NCBI RefSeq assembly: GCF_000455225.1
Contig: NZ_HF954537.1
Span: 1,147,416-1,187,328 of the forward strand
Direction: 5' to 3'
DNA: 39,913 bases
From: Megasphaera massiliensis
Lineage (GTDB): Bacteria > Bacillota > Negativicutes > Veillonellales > Megasphaeraceae
Below are positions 8,530 to 16,430 of the stretch, in pieces. Position numbers and translations under genes: made by a program. Each line of letters starts with the position of its first letter. The stretch's first letter is position 1. The notes beneath the pieces are model-generated. The model searched no databases. It saw only the letters and a program-made list of their open reading frames with translations, and was not told the DNA's origin.

Positions 8530-9724
8530 ATCGCTTCACCTCTTTCACGTCTGTCACAATCGTACCGTCGACGAGCTGTATTTCAAGGGGTTTGTCGGCG
8601 GCTACGCTGTCGATGGCGGTAATGATTTTTCCGTCCTGTACGAGCTGGCCGTAGCCGCGGCGCACGAGGTTTTCCGGATTCAGGCCGTCCAGGCGGCCTT
8701 TTAAGGCCAGAATTCTACTCTGTCCTTGTTCGAGCTGCCGCTGCCACTGATGGCCGGCACCTTCCATGAGCAAGGCCAATTGAGCCTTTTTCATTTCCAA
8801 AAAGCGTTCATAGTGCGGCAGGTTAAGCCGGCCGGCCGCGGCGTCGACGCGGCGCTTTTCACTGTCGATACGCCGCACGATGATGTCATAGGCCCGTTCC
8901 GCCAAGGCGGCTAAGTCGAGCTGGGCTTCCTCAAAATCAAAAAAAGCCAGTTCTGCCGCATGGGTCGGTGTCGCCGCCCGTACATCGGCGGCATAGTCGG
9001 CCAAGGTCGTATCCGTTTCATGACCGATGGCCGTAATAACCGGGACCTTAGCCCCATAGATGGCCTTTACGACAGCCGGGCTGTTGAAGCACCACAGGTC
9101 TTCCATCGATCCGCCGCCGCGGCCGACGATGAGAATGTCCAAGTCTTTTCGCTTGCCCATCTCATCGATGGCAGCGGCGATGGTCTTATCGACGCCTTCT
9201 CCCTGGACGGGGATGGGTCGGAGGACGATGTCGGCAAAGGGATTTCTTTCTCCGGCAATGCGGCGGATATCATGGAGAACGGCACCGGTCGCTGAAGTCA
9301 GGACCCCGATGCGCCAGGGAAAGCGAGGCAGTTCTTTTTTATGGGAACTGTCGAAATAGCCCTTGGCCTCCAGGTCTTTCTTAATCTGTTCGTACTGAGC
9401 CTGGAGGGATCCCGTCCCCTGGGAAAAGAGCTGTTCAATGATAAAGGACAGGGCGCCGCCTTTTTCATAGACGTTGACGGCGCCGATGACGACGACGTGA
9501 TCCCCTTCGCGCAGGGCCCTTACGGCAGCCGTAACCCGACTGCGAAAGACAATAGCCCGTAGAGAACAGGCTTCATCGCGGATATTCATATAATAATGGC
9601 CGTTAGATGCCTGCTTCAAACCGATGACGTTGCCTTCCATGGCAATGCTCTGCAGTCGGTAATCCTTCTGTATATCCTCTTTAATGCGGCGGACGACGTC
9701 CGTAACCGATGCATATTTCATCAT
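8510..9724 (-). CDS. xseA: Exodeoxyribonuclease VII large subunit
   Basis: Catalytic subunit of exonuclease VII. The N-terminal OB fold (about residues 1-95) includes NGHYYMNIRDE. The nuclease core has ITSATGAVLHDI, GRGGGSMEDLWCFN and AIGHETDTTLADYAADVRA, followed by a helical C-terminal region. The chosen start is ATG 9724, which overlaps the upstream stop as ATGA and has AGGAAGGG upstream, giving 404 residues. A start at 9751 would add nine residues inside the preceding gene without family support. It is expressed with xseB in the same operon. Confidence 0.95.
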   Translation of the reverse strand: MMKYASVTDVVRRIKEDIQKDYRLQSIAMEGNVIGLKQASNGHYYMNIRDEACSLRAIVFRSRVTAAVRALREGDHVVVIGAVNVYEKGGALSFIIEQLFSQGTGSLQAQYEQIKKDLEAKGYFDSSHKKELPRFPWRIGVLTSATGAVLHDIRRIAGERNPFADIVLRPIPVQGEGVDKTIAAAIDEMGKRKDLDILIVGRGGGSMEDLWCFNSPAVVKAIYGAKVPVITAIGHETDTTLADYAADVRAATPTHAAELAFFDFEEAQLDLAALAERAYDIIVRRIDSEKRRVDAAAGRLNLPHYERFLEMKKAQLALLMEGAGHQWQRQLEQGQSRILALKGRLDGLNPENLVRRGYGQLVQDGKIITAIDSVAADKPLEIQLVDGTIVTDVKEVKRYGKNDG

Positions 9725-10671
9725 TTCTTCCCTTCCTGTAGGGCCGCCCAAAAAGCAGCTCCCGAAGCATTGTCGGCACTGAATCCGTCCTCGGCAAGGT
9801 CGAGTCGGATGTGCTTTTTTTGGCAGTATGTGCCCAGTTCTTGGCGCAGATAGGCATTGGACATGACGCCGCCGGCCGCGACGAGGTGGGTCATGCCGTC
9901 AGAGACGGCGTAATCGAGGAGGCGATGAAGTCCCCTCCAAACCGTAGCCAGCGTCCAGCGGCAGAGTCGAGGTATATCGGCGTCCCCGTCCTTTAAAAAC
10001 CGCTGACCCTGTGATTCGGGACCGGAAAAACTGACTTCACCGTCTTTAAAAAAGACCGAGGCTCCTTTGAGGGTTCCCGAAAACGACTGTGCCATCTTAT
10101 CGACGTGGACACCGGCCGGAAATGGCAGATTCATGGCGACGCCCATGCGGTCGATGAACTGGCCGGCGCTGATGTCGCTCGTACCGCCGATGCGGGTGAT
10201 GTCAAGGCCTTTATCGTCGGCAACGGCTCGGACGAGCTCCGTCGTACCGCCAGAGAGATGGATACCGTAAAAAGGCTCTTTTTCGATTTTCCCCAAACTG
10301 CGAAGAACAGCCAGCAAATGATTTTCCTGATGGCTCAAGCGGTATAAGGGTACCTGTAAGACGGCCGAGAGAGCCCGGGCATACCCGAGGCCTGCCAAAA
10401 AAGCCGGCATATACGAGTCGTCCCGGCGCCGTGGCTGGTCGGTCACGGCAATAGCCCGAATCCGGCGCGTCTTCAGTACTGCTGCCGCCCGTTCAAAGAG
10501 AACCGGCAGGTTGCGCGTATGCTGATAGACCATGTTCGACTGGGACAGGCCGCGGCCGCCTTTGGGAACCGTCAGGATGATCCGTTCATCAGCAGCGACG
10601 CCATAGGTTTCATCGACCAGGCACAGGGACGTCGTATAGCAGCTGGTATCGATACCGAGATAGGTATCCAT
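9721..10671 (-). CDS. TsaD/Kae1-like paralogue (ASKHA fold)
   Basis: A 316-residue relative of TsaD (Kae1), the tRNA t6A carbamoyltransferase, but not a canonical TsaD. It keeps the putative metal ligands His114 and His118 (SHQENH), Asp300 in SADNASGAAF, the N-terminal GIDTSC loop and the phosphate-2 loop LSGGTTEL. It differs at places usually fixed in TsaD: GIDTSCYTTS replaces the ETSCDET pattern, SGGTT replaces SGGHT, and the GPGL loop is replaced by the basic-acidic segment DQPRRRDDSYMP. Divergent single-domain relatives like this occur in Firmicutes, often annotated as O-sialoglycoprotein endopeptidase. A true tsaD is presumably elsewhere. Start ATG 10671 overlaps the nusB stop by one base (TGATG). 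Function unknown. Confidence 0.75.
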   Translation of the reverse strand: MDTYLGIDTSCYTTSLCLVDETYGVAADERIILTVPKGGRGLSQSNMVYQHTRNLPVLFERAAAVLKTRRIRAIAVTDQPRRRDDSYMPAFLAGLGYARALSAVLQVPLYRLSHQENHLLAVLRSLGKIEKEPFYGIHLSGGTTELVRAVADDKGLDITRIGGTSDISAGQFIDRMGVAMNLPFPAGVHVDKMAQSFSGTLKGASVFFKDGEVSFSGPESQGQRFLKDGDADIPRLCRWTLATVWRGLHRLLDYAVSDGMTHLVAAGGVMSNAYLRQELGTYCQKKHIRLDLAEDGFSADNASGAAFWAALQEGKK

Positions 10672-11117
10672 CAGTCTTTCGACCTTACGTAGGCGCCGAG
10701 GATGCCGTTGACGAATTTCGCCGACTTATCGCCGCTGAATTCCTTGGCCAGGATAATGGCTTCATTGAGTACAATGGACGGCGCCAACGTTTCTTTCGGG
10801 TAGACCAGTTCGCACAGAGCCAAGCGCAAAATATTGCGGTCGATGCGGTTCATCCGTTCAATTTCCCAGCCTTTGACGAAGGGACGGATGATGTCGTCCA
10901 ATTCAGCACGATGAGCCGTCGTCGTTTCGACGAGGTACTGGCTGTACGTATGCCGTTCCGATTCGCTGAGTTCCGGACCGTCTTCAGTCAGCATATCCGT
11001 CGTGATGAAATCGCTTTCCATGATTTCATGTTCGTGGTACTGAATGTCGTTTTCTTCGTGAAATTCACGGGAATATAAGAGTTCGAGCGCCTCTTGGCGC
11101 GCTTTATGTCTGCTCAC
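10671..11117 (-). CDS. nusB: Transcription antitermination factor NusB
   Basis: RNA-binding protein that works with NusE on boxA in rRNA antitermination. The 148-residue protein is all-helical. It has the start pattern RHKARQEALELLYSREF and the C-terminal signature LAPSIVLNEAIILAKEFSG followed by FVNGILG. It begins with GTG at 11117 behind a perfect AGGAGG. The middle (about residues 20-60) is acidic and somewhat longer than in E. coli. It sits directly downstream of the Asp23 pair, a common Firmicutes arrangement. Confidence 0.95.
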   Translation of the reverse strand: MSRHKARQEALELLYSREFHEENDIQYHEHEIMESDFITTDMLTEDGPELSESERHTYSQYLVETTTAHRAELDDIIRPFVKGWEIERMNRIDRNILRLALCELVYPKETLAPSIVLNEAIILAKEFSGDKSAKFVNGILGAYVRSKD

Positions 11118-11137
11118 AAAAAACCTCCTGTTGGTAA

Positions 11138-11434
11138 CTAATCTGCCGGCGGCAGTACCAAATCTTCTATAGTAACAGAAATATCAAGGCCCTTCGGGTC
11201 GGCCATATCCTGCACAGCCCCGGCGGTACACTTTTGGATGGCGAGGGCCAACTCATGCAGGTTAACACCATAGACAGCACGGATGCCCAAGCGAAGGGAG
11301 ACACTGCCGTCTTTTACGGAAACACTGCAGCGGGTCACGGCCGTGACGCCGTCCACGTCTTTGGCCGCCGTTTCGGCAATGTTGCGCAGGGCCTTATCAC
11401 TGACGGCATAAGCAAAGTCCTGATTGTCATCCAT
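11138..11434 (-). CDS. Asp23/Gls24 family envelope stress protein (second copy)
   Basis: Small protein of the alkaline-shock Asp23/Gls24 family; in other Firmicutes members associate with the membrane through AmaP and respond to envelope stress. The chosen start is ATG 11434 (MDDNQDFAYAVSDKALRN) behind GAGGAGG, giving 98 residues; a start at 11488 would lie deep in the preceding gene. The family pattern of AETAAKDVDGVTAV followed by alternating strands is visible. It overlaps the first copy by 8 bp and lies 20 bp before nusB. No AmaP-like membrane partner is present nearby. The specific role is unknown. Confidence 0.82.
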   Translation of the reverse strand: MDDNQDFAYAVSDKALRNIAETAAKDVDGVTAVTRCSVSVKDGSVSLRLGIRAVYGVNLHELALAIQKCTAGAVQDMADPKGLDISVTIEDLVLPPAD

Positions 11435-11795
11435 CTTGACCGGCCTCCTCGAAAACCACTTGCTGGACGATGATGTGAACGGCCGCAACGGGGCAGGCCG
11501 TCACCTTTTCAACGGCGTCTTTGACCGTCTTTTGGACTTCCAAGGCGACGTCAGGGATGCGGCAGCCATAGCGGATGAGCAGCCGGACGGTCAACTCAAT
11601 CACCTGTCCGTCAATGGAGACATCGACACCGTGATTAGGCCGTGTCCGGCCCAGTTTTTCAGCCGCCGCATCGGCAATATTCGTTCCTAAAGCAGCGACT
11701 GACGGAACCTTGGCCGCCGTCAGCGAAGCAATGGCGGCAATGACTTGTTGGGAAATGTGAATACTCCCCCATTCATTGACTTCTGTCGTTTCCAT
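11427..11795 (-). CDS. Asp23/Gls24 family envelope stress protein (first copy)
   Basis: The larger of two adjacent Asp23/Gls24 proteins (122 residues from ATG 11795). The Asp23 core runs from GSIHISQQVIAAIASLTAAKVPSV to VQKTVKDAVEKVTACPVAAV, with the typical IHI strand and the final VxxVxxxxxVxF pattern. The start at 11795 is preferred because AAGAGGTG lies at good spacing; ATGs at 11801 and 11813 sit too close to or upstream of it. A terminator hairpin lies between efp and this gene, so expression must come from readthrough or a weak promoter not identified here. Confidence 0.85.
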   Translation of the reverse strand: METTEVNEWGSIHISQQVIAAIASLTAAKVPSVAALGTNIADAAAEKLGRTRPNHGVDVSIDGQVIELTVRLLIRYGCRIPDVALEVQKTVKDAVEKVTACPVAAVHIIVQQVVFEEAGQDG

Positions 11796-11815
11796 GGACA
11801 TCACCTCTTTCATCC

Positions 11816-11849
11816 AAAAAAAGGGGCTGTCGCACGCGCGAAGCCCCTT
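11816..11849 (-). terminator. Terminator after efp
   Basis: A perfect 8-bp stem (11842-11849 with 11821-11828) with a 13-nt loop is followed on the minus strand by T residues (11816-11822). It lies between the efp stop and the Asp23 pair. It could end most efp transcripts while allowing partial readthrough into the downstream block. Confidence 0.85.
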
Positions 11850-11890
11850 GAATACCCTATGCTAGCGGCTAACACGGTAATCCGTTAACC

Positions 11891-12448
11891 TTAAGCTCTG
11901 CCGATATACTGGCCGGTTCTCGTATCGATTTGGAGAACTTCGCCTTCATTGATAAAGAGCGGTACTTTGACGACATAACCCGTTTCAAGCGTGGCCGGTT
12001 TGCTGCCGCCGGTAGCTGTATCACCACGGACGCCGGGGTCGGTTTCGATGACTTTAAGTTCAACGGAAGCCGGCAAATCGATGCCGATGACCTTGCCTTT
12101 GAACATCATGACCGATACATTCATTTCTTCTTTGAGGAAGTTAGCTGCATCACCCAAGGCATCTTTGTTCAATTCAATCTGTTCATACGTTTCATTATCC
12201 ATGAAACAGTACATGCCTTCATTTTCATAAAGGTACTGCATCTGGCGGCGGTCGACGTGGCCGTCCTGAACCTTTTCGCCGGCATTCCATGTGCGTTCGA
12301 TAACGGCACCGGTTTCGAGGTTTTTAATCTTAGCGCGTACGAAGGCAGCGCCCTTACCCGGTTTTACATGCTGAAATTCAACAACCTGCCATACCTGGCC
12401 GTCGATTTCAATCGTTACGCCTGGTCTGAAATCATTACTTGTAATCAT
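11891..12448 (-). CDS. efp: Elongation factor P
   Basis: Relieves ribosome stalling at polyproline stretches by binding between the P and E sites. The 185-residue, three-domain protein begins with [16 protein letters not shown]. Lys32 sits at the tip of the domain I loop (VKPGKGAAF), the residue that is post-translationally modified in many bacteria. The modification is not determined by this sequence; no epmA/epmB or earP is nearby. ATG 12448 has AGGAGGAG upstream. It lies 13 bp after the M24 peptidase gene, the usual pepP-efp pairing in Firmicutes. Confidence 0.97.
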   Translation of the reverse strand: MITSNDFRPGVTIEIDGQVWQVVEFQHVKPGKGAAFVRAKIKNLETGAVIERTWNAGEKVQDGHVDRRQMQYLYENEGMYCFMDNETYEQIELNKDALGDAANFLKEEMNVSVMMFKGKVIGIDLPASVELKVIETDPGVRGDTATGGSKPATLETGYVVKVPLFINEGEVLQIDTRTGQYIGRA

Positions 12449-12461
12449 GTCTAAACTCCTC

Positions 12462-13529
12462 CTATAACAGCTCCATCAATTCTTTGGGTGTTTTGGTTAA
12501 AATTTCACAGCCGTCGGCTGTTACGGCAACGGAATCCTCAATGCGGACGCCAAACTTGCCTTCTATGTACAGTCCCGGTTCGACCGTGACTATCATATTC
12601 TCTTGTAAGACACCGGTCGAGCGAGGTGACAGCACCGGCTGTTCATGGATTTCAAGCCCCGTCCCATGTCCCAGGGAATGGGTAAAATATTGACTGACGT
12701 GATAGCGGGCAAAATAATTGCGAACGGCATAGTCAATGGCTCGGCAGGAGCTCCCCGCTCTTACCAGCGATACGCCCATCTGCTGCCCTTCTAAGATGAG
12801 ATTGTAGAAATCCTTTTGAGCCTCTGTCGCCTTGCCGACAACGACGGTACGGGTAATATCGGAATGATACCCATCCCAAACGGCACCGAAATCAAAGGTA
12901 ACGAAATCGCCCTTTTCAATGACCTTGGAGCTGGCTGTACCGTGAGGCATGGCCGAGCGCTTGCCCGAGGCGACGATCGTCGTAAAAGATTTTTCTTCAG
13001 ACCCGAGAAGCAGCATATTGCTTTCAAGTCTGGCGGCCATTTCCTTTTCCGTAACGCCGGGCTTGATGTAAGGCAGGAGGTCCGAAAAGGCCTTGTCGGC
13101 GATCTGACTTGCTTTGCGTGTCGCTTCCAGTTCGTACGATTCTTTGACGGCCCGAAGATGGGTCAAATCGCAGGGCAGGAAGCCGCAGAAGGCCCCGTCG
13201 GCAATGGCTTCATATAAATAATGGGTCAGAAAATTTTCTTCGTAGGCCGCAACACCGATTTCCATCTCCGTCAGGGATTGGCGTATGGAGCGGGCCAAGG
13301 CCCCTTGATGATTTTCGATGTCATACCACGAGCCCGACTGCTGTGCGGCCTGTTCCGTATACCGGGAATCGGTCCACAGTACGGCCTTATCAAGGCCGAT
13401 GACCAAGGCCCCTTCGCCGCCGGTAAAACCGCTGAAGTAACGCAGGTTTTCGGGCTGAACGATAATGGCGCCGTCGGCATCGTGTGCTTCGAGGAAGGCA
13501 CGCAAATCGGCAATTCGTTGTTCTATCAT
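12462..13529 (-). CDS. M24 family Xaa-Pro aminopeptidase
   Basis: Metallopeptidase expected to release an N-terminal residue preceding proline. The 355-residue protein has a creatinase-like N-terminal domain (residues 1-125) and a pita-bread catalytic domain. The metal ligands are visible in [17 protein letters not shown] (two Asp), [14 protein letters not shown] (His) and [17 protein letters not shown] (two Glu). This short form resembles YqhT/PepQ-like proteins paired with efp. It is the first gene of its operon, with a promoter directly upstream and a ribosome-binding site AAGGTGAT before ATG 13529. Substrate preference (aminopeptidase or prolidase) is not settled by sequence. Confidence 0.92.
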   Translation of the reverse strand: MIEQRIADLRAFLEAHDADGAIIVQPENLRYFSGFTGGEGALVIGLDKAVLWTDSRYTEQAAQQSGSWYDIENHQGALARSIRQSLTEMEIGVAAYEENFLTHYLYEAIADGAFCGFLPCDLTHLRAVKESYELEATRKASQIADKAFSDLLPYIKPGVTEKEMAARLESNMLLLGSEEKSFTTIVASGKRSAMPHGTASSKVIEKGDFVTFDFGAVWDGYHSDITRTVVVGKATEAQKDFYNLILEGQQMGVSLVRAGSSCRAIDYAVRNYFARYHVSQYFTHSLGHGTGLEIHEQPVLSPRSTGVLQENMIVTVEPGLYIEGKFGVRIEDSVAVTADGCEILTKTPKELMELL

Positions 13530-13561
13530 ACTATCACCTTATATTAATTCAATCATATTTT

Positions 13562-13590
13562 ATAATACCATATTTTATCTTGCCTGAAAA
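13562..13590 (-). promoter_or_regulatory. Candidate promoter of the peptidase-efp operon
   Basis: On the minus strand TTTTCA (13585-13590) and TATTAT (13562-13567) are spaced by 17 bp in AT-rich DNA. Transcription would start near 13555, about 26 nt before the peptidase ATG. Confidence 0.6.
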
Positions 13591-13622
13591 GGAAAAAAAT
13601 CAAAAGGATATATTCTCCATTA

Positions 13623-14330
13623 TCACGATAAGCTGTCTCGTTCGTCATCCGTGAGCGGACGAAACTCACCGGGGCGCAGCCCTTCGTCGAGAAAGACCGG
13701 ACCGATAGATTGGCGATGGAGTGCCGTCACCGTAAGTCCGACGGCAGCACACATGCGTTTTACCTGGTGGAATTTTCCCTCTTCAACGACGACGGTAATG
13801 GTGTGTTCCCCCGTCTTTTCCGCAGTTGCCGGCAGGCATTCGAGACCGTCAGAAAGGACGATTCCAGAAGCGAAGCGTTCCCCTATATCAGAGGGAATAT
13901 CGCCTTCGACGACGGCTTCATAGCGTTTGGGCTGATGTTTCTTCGGCGACGTAATGCCATGGGCCCAGGTTCCGTCATTGGTCAAAAACAAGAGGCCCGT
14001 CGTATCTTTATCCAACCGGCCGACGGGAAACAGGCGGCTTCCCTGATACCGGCGCGGCAGGAGATCCAAGACCGTCTGCGACACGTTGTCTTCCGTAGCC
14101 GACACGACGCCGGCAGGCTTATAGAGCATGAGATAAATATATTCTTCATAAGATACAATCTCTCCGCCGACGGCGACGACGTCCGCTTCCGGATCGACCT
14201 TACGACTGCTGTCGCGGCAGATGGCACCGTTTATCGTGACCTGACCGCTCTTACATAAGTCTTTTAATTCCTTTCTCGTCCCCCAGCCCGTATGGCCCAG
14301 GAGTTTATCGAGACGCATCGCCTTTCCCAT
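13623..14330 (-). CDS. RsuA/RluB-family pseudouridine synthase
   Basis: Isomerises specific uridines in rRNA (16S U516 or a 23S site, depending on the member). The 235-residue protein has an N-terminal S4 domain (about residues 5-55, MRLDKLLGHTGWGTRKELK). The catalytic domain follows, with Asp107 in VGRLDKDTTGLLFLTNDG and the C-terminal motif GKFHQVKRMCAAVG. The start ATG 14330 lies 6 nt after AGGAG and 8 bp after the phosphatase stop; a longer reading frame from 14480 lacks family support. It is the last gene of the cobalamin-linked block, probably by co-transcription rather than function. Confidence 0.9.
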   Translation of the reverse strand: MGKAMRLDKLLGHTGWGTRKELKDLCKSGQVTINGAICRDSSRKVDPEADVVAVGGEIVSYEEYIYLMLYKPAGVVSATEDNVSQTVLDLLPRRYQGSRLFPVGRLDKDTTGLLFLTNDGTWAHGITSPKKHQPKRYEAVVEGDIPSDIGERFASGIVLSDGLECLPATAEKTGEHTITVVVEEGKFHQVKRMCAAVGLTVTALHRQSIGPVFLDEGLRPGEFRPLTDDERDSLS

Positions 14331-14338
14331 AGGCGCTC

Positions 14339-14992
14339 CTATAAAGAAGGCATCTTGTCCCACTGGGGCAGATAGCCGGCCGTACCTTCTAAATGACGGG
14401 TGCTGTTGAGGAGGGTCAAGACGTTGCGGTCGCCGTAATATTCGACGACATTGAAGGCCGTATTGAACTGTTGGAAGCACCAGATACGGCGCATATCGAG
14501 GCCTAAAAGGCCGAAGAGGAGGCAGCGGATGGCCGCTCCGTGGGAGACGATGAACACGCTGTCGCCGTCCTTATGCTTGGCCAGGATGTCTCGGGTTCCC
14601 TTTAAAATACGATCCCGGACCTGGCAGAACGATTCGCCGCCCCGAGCCGGCAAGGTCCCGTCTGACGCGTAGACCGCTTCCAGCTCGCCCGGCCACTTGG
14701 TCGTAATCTCTTCATACGTATGGCCTTCCCATTCACCAAAATCGGCTTCCTTCAACGATTCATCTGGGATGACCGACAAGCCGTGCGGCGCCGCTACGCA
14801 TTCCGCCGTGGCCATGGCCCGCTGGAGGGTACTGCTGTATACGGCATCGAGGTGGGTATGGCTGAAAAAGTCACCGAGGTGTTTGGCCTGTTCCAGCCCG
14901 TGGGCATTGATGGGTACATCGGTAGAACCTTGGTACCACTGCTGTACATTTCCGTCCGTTTCACCGTGACGCGCTAAATATAATGTAATCAT
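14339..14992 (-). CDS. cobC: Histidine phosphatase, probable alpha-ribazole phosphatase
   Basis: Phosphoglycerate mutase-like phosphatase of 217 residues with the catalytic RHGET motif at 8-12 (phospho-accepting His9). It also has YSSTLQRAMATAE, the acidic residue in KEADFGEWEGHTYEE and the second active-site histidine in VSHGAAIRCLL. This superfamily covers CobC, which dephosphorylates alpha-ribazole 5'-phosphate before or after CobS action. Position downstream of cobU and cobS suggests that role, but the superfamily is broad and a general sugar-phosphate phosphatase remains possible. ATG 14992 has GGAGG upstream. Confidence 0.75.
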   Translation of the reverse strand: MITLYLARHGETDGNVQQWYQGSTDVPINAHGLEQAKHLGDFFSHTHLDAVYSSTLQRAMATAECVAAPHGLSVIPDESLKEADFGEWEGHTYEEITTKWPGELEAVYASDGTLPARGGESFCQVRDRILKGTRDILAKHKDGDSVFIVSHGAAIRCLLFGLLGLDMRRIWCFQQFNTAFNVVEYYGDRNVLTLLNSTRHLEGTAGYLPQWDKMPSL

Positions 14993-15049
14993 GAATATCC
15001 TCCATTATCGAAAATTCATCTAAAAAGCTTCGTGTCGTCCCATCCTTAC

Positions 15050-15084
15050 AAAAAGGACGGACGCCGGAAAATAAGCGCCGTCCC
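15050..15084 (-). terminator. Terminator or attenuator between cobS and the phosphatase
   Basis: On the minus strand a GC-rich stem (arms 75-83 and 55-64 of block 15000, with one bulged base) is followed by five T residues. It lies in the 110-bp gap between cobS and the cobC-like gene and would reduce expression of the two downstream genes. Confidence 0.65.
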
Positions 15085-15102
15085 AAGCGAGAGACATAGA
15101 TA

Positions 15103-15855
15103 TTATAACAGGAAATGAACGGCCTTGCTACCGATAACGACGAGAAGAAGCAAAACCATTTCACTGCCTTCGATGACGGCGCCGTACGTATCGCCTGTGA
15201 CGCCGCCGAGTTTTCGGCTGATGCCGTGGTTCACCCATAGGGACAAGATCATGGCCGACCCTAAGAGGGCCAAATAAAAAGGCCCGCAAAGGAATACGGG
15301 CAAGAGAGCCAGCATCAAGGCCTTCGCCGTCGTATAGGGCGGACCATAGGTCACGAAGGCCTTTCCCAGTCCCTCTTTACGGGCATAGGGAAACTGGAAA
15401 ATACTGATCAGCGTTCCGAACCGAGCTGCTGCCGGAATGGCCACGAGGCTGAAGACAGCGGCTTTCGGTTCGAGCTGACTCAAAAAAGTCACTTTTAAAA
15501 GGACCAAAAAGACGAAGGCCATGACGCCGCCAGAACCGACGCGGCTGTCCTTCATGATGTCCAGCATCCGTTCCCGGCTGCGGCCGGAAAAAAGACCGTC
15601 AGCCGTATCCATATAGCCATCGGCATGGAGTCCCCCGGTCACGTAGAACCAAAAGGCCACGACCAAGACGGCGCGGCCAAAAGGATCCAAAATAAACGAC
15701 AAAGCGCCGTACAAGGCGGCCAATAAAAGGCCGATGATAAGGCCTACGAGAGGAAAGAACATCACTGAACGGCCAAAGTCTTCGTCCGTCCAAACATCCT
15801 GCGACGCCAGGTGGATCCGCGATAAAAATTGCAGGGCTATCAGAAAGGCTTTCAT
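15103..15855 (-). CDS. cobS: Adenosylcobinamide-GDP ribazoletransferase
   Basis: Membrane enzyme that joins adenosylcobinamide-GDP to alpha-ribazole (or its phosphate), completing the nucleotide loop of cobalamin. The 250-residue, multi-spanning protein has the family signature GGLHADGYMDTADGLFS at 74-90 with the conserved acidic residues, followed by KDSRVGSGG. Several hydrophobic helices follow to the C terminus. The chosen start is ATG 15855, overlapping the cobU stop as ATGA, with GGAGGTGA upstream; a start at 15894 would lie inside cobU. cobU and cobS are consecutive steps of the same pathway. Confidence 0.95.
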   Translation of the reverse strand: MKAFLIALQFLSRIHLASQDVWTDEDFGRSVMFFPLVGLIIGLLLAALYGALSFILDPFGRAVLVVAFWFYVTGGLHADGYMDTADGLFSGRSRERMLDIMKDSRVGSGGVMAFVFLVLLKVTFLSQLEPKAAVFSLVAIPAAARFGTLISIFQFPYARKEGLGKAFVTYGPPYTTAKALMLALLPVFLCGPFYLALLGSAMILSLWVNHGISRKLGGVTGDTYGAVIEGSEMVLLLLVVIGSKAVHFLL

Positions 15856-16430
15856 GGGTTCACCTCCGGCAGGATCACGGCCCGATGCTTCCATTCCGTC
15901 GTAATGCCGCAGACCGACACGTAGACTTCATCGGCCTCGCTGGCCGCTTCCTGATTGATGCGGCCCATAATATCCCGATAGAGACGGCTGACATGCTCCA
16001 TGGGCACGATGCCGCTTCCCAGTTCATTGGTAACCAAAACAGCCGTTACACCGGCCCTTCGAAAGGCCTTCAAGATGGTCCTAAGCTCCGTCAGAGCCCC
16101 ATCCAGGAGAACATCGTCACTCTCTCCGTCATGGTCCCACAGATAATTTGAAAAATAAATCGTCAGGCAGTCGACGAGGACGACATCGGCCTGCTTACAA
16201 AGGTCGTCGACGACGTCGGGCAAGTGACGGGGAACTTCCCAAGTCGCCCACGATGCCGGCCGGCGCTTCCGATGAAGGGCGATTCGCCGGGCCATTTCAT
16301 CGTCAGAAACGAAAGCCGTCGCCACATAGGCATGACGGCCGGGCAGGACCGCAGCATAGCGCTCTGCAAAGTCGCTCTTGCCGCTCCGGGCCCCGCCCGT
16401 TACCAATACCAGTTTCGAATTCCTCATCAT
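15852..16430 (-). CDS. cobU: Adenosylcobinamide kinase/guanylyltransferase
   Basis: Bifunctional cytoplasmic enzyme that phosphorylates adenosylcobinamide and attaches GMP, activating it for CobS. The 192-residue protein has the P-loop GGARSGKS at 12-19 and the guanylylated histidine His53 in RIALHRKRRPASW. Walker B-like VLVDCLTIYFSNYL and the conserved TNELGSGIVP are also present. Length is typical. The start overlaps the preceding MoaB-like gene as ATGA (16427-16430); the ribosome-binding site is weak, which suggests translational coupling. Confidence 0.96.
   Translation of the reverse strand: MMRNSKLVLVTGGARSGKSDFAERYAAVLPGRHAYVATAFVSDDEMARRIALHRKRRPASWATWEVPRHLPDVVDDLCKQADVVLVDCLTIYFSNYLWDHDGESDDVLLDGALTELRTILKAFRRAGVTAVLVTNELGSGIVPMEHVSRLYRDIMGRINQEAASEADEVYVSVCGITTEWKHRAVILPEVNP

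Noticed and set aside
14331-14480. A 50-residue N-terminal extension of the pseudouridine synthase.
   Set aside because: It is basic shadow sequence inside the phosphatase gene, and AGGAG points to ATG 14330.
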